Positions 33,281-33,924 of a stretch of DNA of 33,924 bases are shown here, one piece after another. Position 1 is the stretch's first letter. Each line of letters begins with the position of its first letter. Below the pieces are notes generated by a model. The model was not told the origin of the DNA, searched no databases, and saw only the letters and a program-made list of their open reading frames with translations. The stretch comes from JBHGBM01 sp041946965 (GTDB lineage: Bacteria; Acidobacteriota; Terriglobia; Bryobacterales; Bryobacteraceae), in the NCBI GenBank assembly GCA_041946965.1, contig JBHGBM010000062.1:1-33924 (forward strand), given 5' to 3'. The translations under genes and the position numbers were made by a program.

Positions 33281-33924
33281 ATGCCTACACGCCGCGATTT
33301 CCTCGGCCTCTTCGCCGCCGCCGTGAACGTTCGCGATCACGGCGCCGCGGGAGACGGCAACCGCCTTGACACCATGGCCCTTCAGGCTGCCATCGACGCC
33401 TGCGCGCGCGCCGGCGGAGGCGCGGTGCTGTTGCCTCCCGGCCGGTATCTTTCCGGCACTCTCTTCCTGAAAAGCCACGTCACCCTGTGGCTCGATCCCG
33501 GCGCCACGCTCCTCGGCAGCAAGGACCTGAACCACTATCCCGTCACCGTCCAGAAGCCGCGCTCTTACACCGACAACTACACCGACAAGAGCCTGATCTA
33601 CGCCGAGGATTGCGAGAACATCGGCATCGCCGGGCGCGGAACGATTGACGGCCAGGGCGCCGCCTTCAAGGGTCCCTACAAGGTGCGGCCCTACATGATC
33701 CGCGTCATCAATTGCCGCGACGTGGCCATCGACGGCGTGGCCATCAAAGATTCCCCCATGTGGGTGCAGCACTACCTCGGCTGCGAGGGCGTCGCCATCC
33801 GCGGCATCACCGTGCGCAGCCGCGTCAACCGCAACAACGACGGCATCGATATCGACGCCTGCTCGCGCGTGCGCATCTCCGATTGCGACATCTGGTCCGG
33901 CGACGACGCCATCGTCCTCAAGAG
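33281..33924 (+). CDS. GH28 polygalacturonase-like protein (3' end cut by window)
   Basis: The first 214 residues of a right-handed beta-helix protein. A short twin-arginine leader (TRRDFL, 3-8) is followed by the VRDHGAAGDG start and AAIDACARAGGGAVLLPPG of pectinase-like proteins. The GH28 catalytic elements visible are NNDGIDID (185-192) and SGDDAI (206-211). The later GHG and RIK motifs lie beyond the edge, so activity cannot be fully judged. A GAGAGG ribosome site precedes the ATG. With the GH9 gene three bases upstream it forms an operon for plant-cell-wall-like or acidic polysaccharides. Confidence 0.88.
   Translation, partial: MPTRRDFLGLFAAAVNVRDHGAAGDGNRLDTMALQAAIDACARAGGGAVLLPPGRYLSGTLFLKSHVTLWLDPGATLLGSKDLNHYPVTVQKPRSYTDNYTDKSLIYAEDCENIGIAGRGTIDGQGAAFKGPYKVRPYMIRVINCRDVAIDGVAIKDSPMWVQHYLGCEGVAIRGITVRSRVNRNNDGIDIDACSRVRISDCDIWSGDDAIVLK

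Noticed and set aside
31598..33772. A 724-codon open frame on the minus strand across the GH9 and GH28 genes
   Set aside because: It runs antisense through two genes with intact catalytic motifs, has low-complexity Gly/Val/Ala/His-rich content and no family motif. High GC makes such long antisense frames common here.

Overview
The window is a dense, GC-rich bacterial chromosome segment with about 32 protein genes, no RNA gene that I can see, and no gap over 100 bases without a gene. The best guess is an acidobacterium of the Solibacter/Bryobacter group. Three things point there: a secreted repeat protein ends in a domain I recognise as the TIGR03437 type that is abundant in that group; Cys-type sulfatases and glycosidases with twin-arginine leaders recur; and a membrane-fused spermidine-synthase-like protein is present. 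Heptosyltransferases I and II indicate a Gram-negative envelope. This placement is inference from families, not from a marker gene.

Layout. 1-4387 (+): the 3' part of a suf iron-sulfur assembly operon, sufC (cut by the edge)-sufD-sufS-sufU-sufT-like, ending in an Rrf2 regulator with three cysteines. 4377-5885 (-): a small conserved protein and tyrosyl-tRNA synthetase. 5932-8663 (-): two coupled sulfatases. 8727-11093 (+): methyltransferase, cyclophilin lipoprotein, and a minimal penicillin-binding transpeptidase. 11095-14451 (-): a five-gene envelope operon with waaF, a degenerate HldE-type nucleotidyltransferase, waaC, an ICMT-like membrane methyltransferase and a one-domain asparaginase. 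14498-17949 (+): a polyprenyl-phosphate-type glycosyltransferase, a secreted unknown, thiL and a mutarotase-like protein. 17933-19426 (-): SurA-like lipoprotein and an exported RidA. 19512-20531 (+): a Gfo/Idh/MocA oxidoreductase. 20483-27653 (-): membrane spermidine-synthase-like protein, a 1181-residue secreted protein with eight ~100-residue modules, and a GT-C glycosyltransferase. 27691-30125 (+): coaD, an aspartate aminotransferase and manA. 30134-31543 (-): a third sulfatase. 31565-33924 (+): a GH9 glycosidase and the start of a GH28 polygalacturonase-like gene.

How it fits together. Housekeeping functions (Fe-S assembly, tRNA charging, CoA and thiamine cofactors, LPS inner core) alternate with secreted polysaccharide-processing enzymes. 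Three sulfatases plus GH9 and GH28 suggest use of sulfated or pectin/cellulose-like polymers. Genes are packed so tightly that three of the five convergent pairs overlap and the other two are 1-8 bases apart, leaving no room for ordinary terminators. Many starts are coupled by 1-4 base overlaps. The most unusual points are the inactive-looking nucleotidyltransferase between the two heptosyltransferases, the GT-C glycosyltransferase coupled to a Ser/Thr-rich secreted repeat protein, the exported RidA, and the single-domain asparaginase that keeps all its active-site residues.
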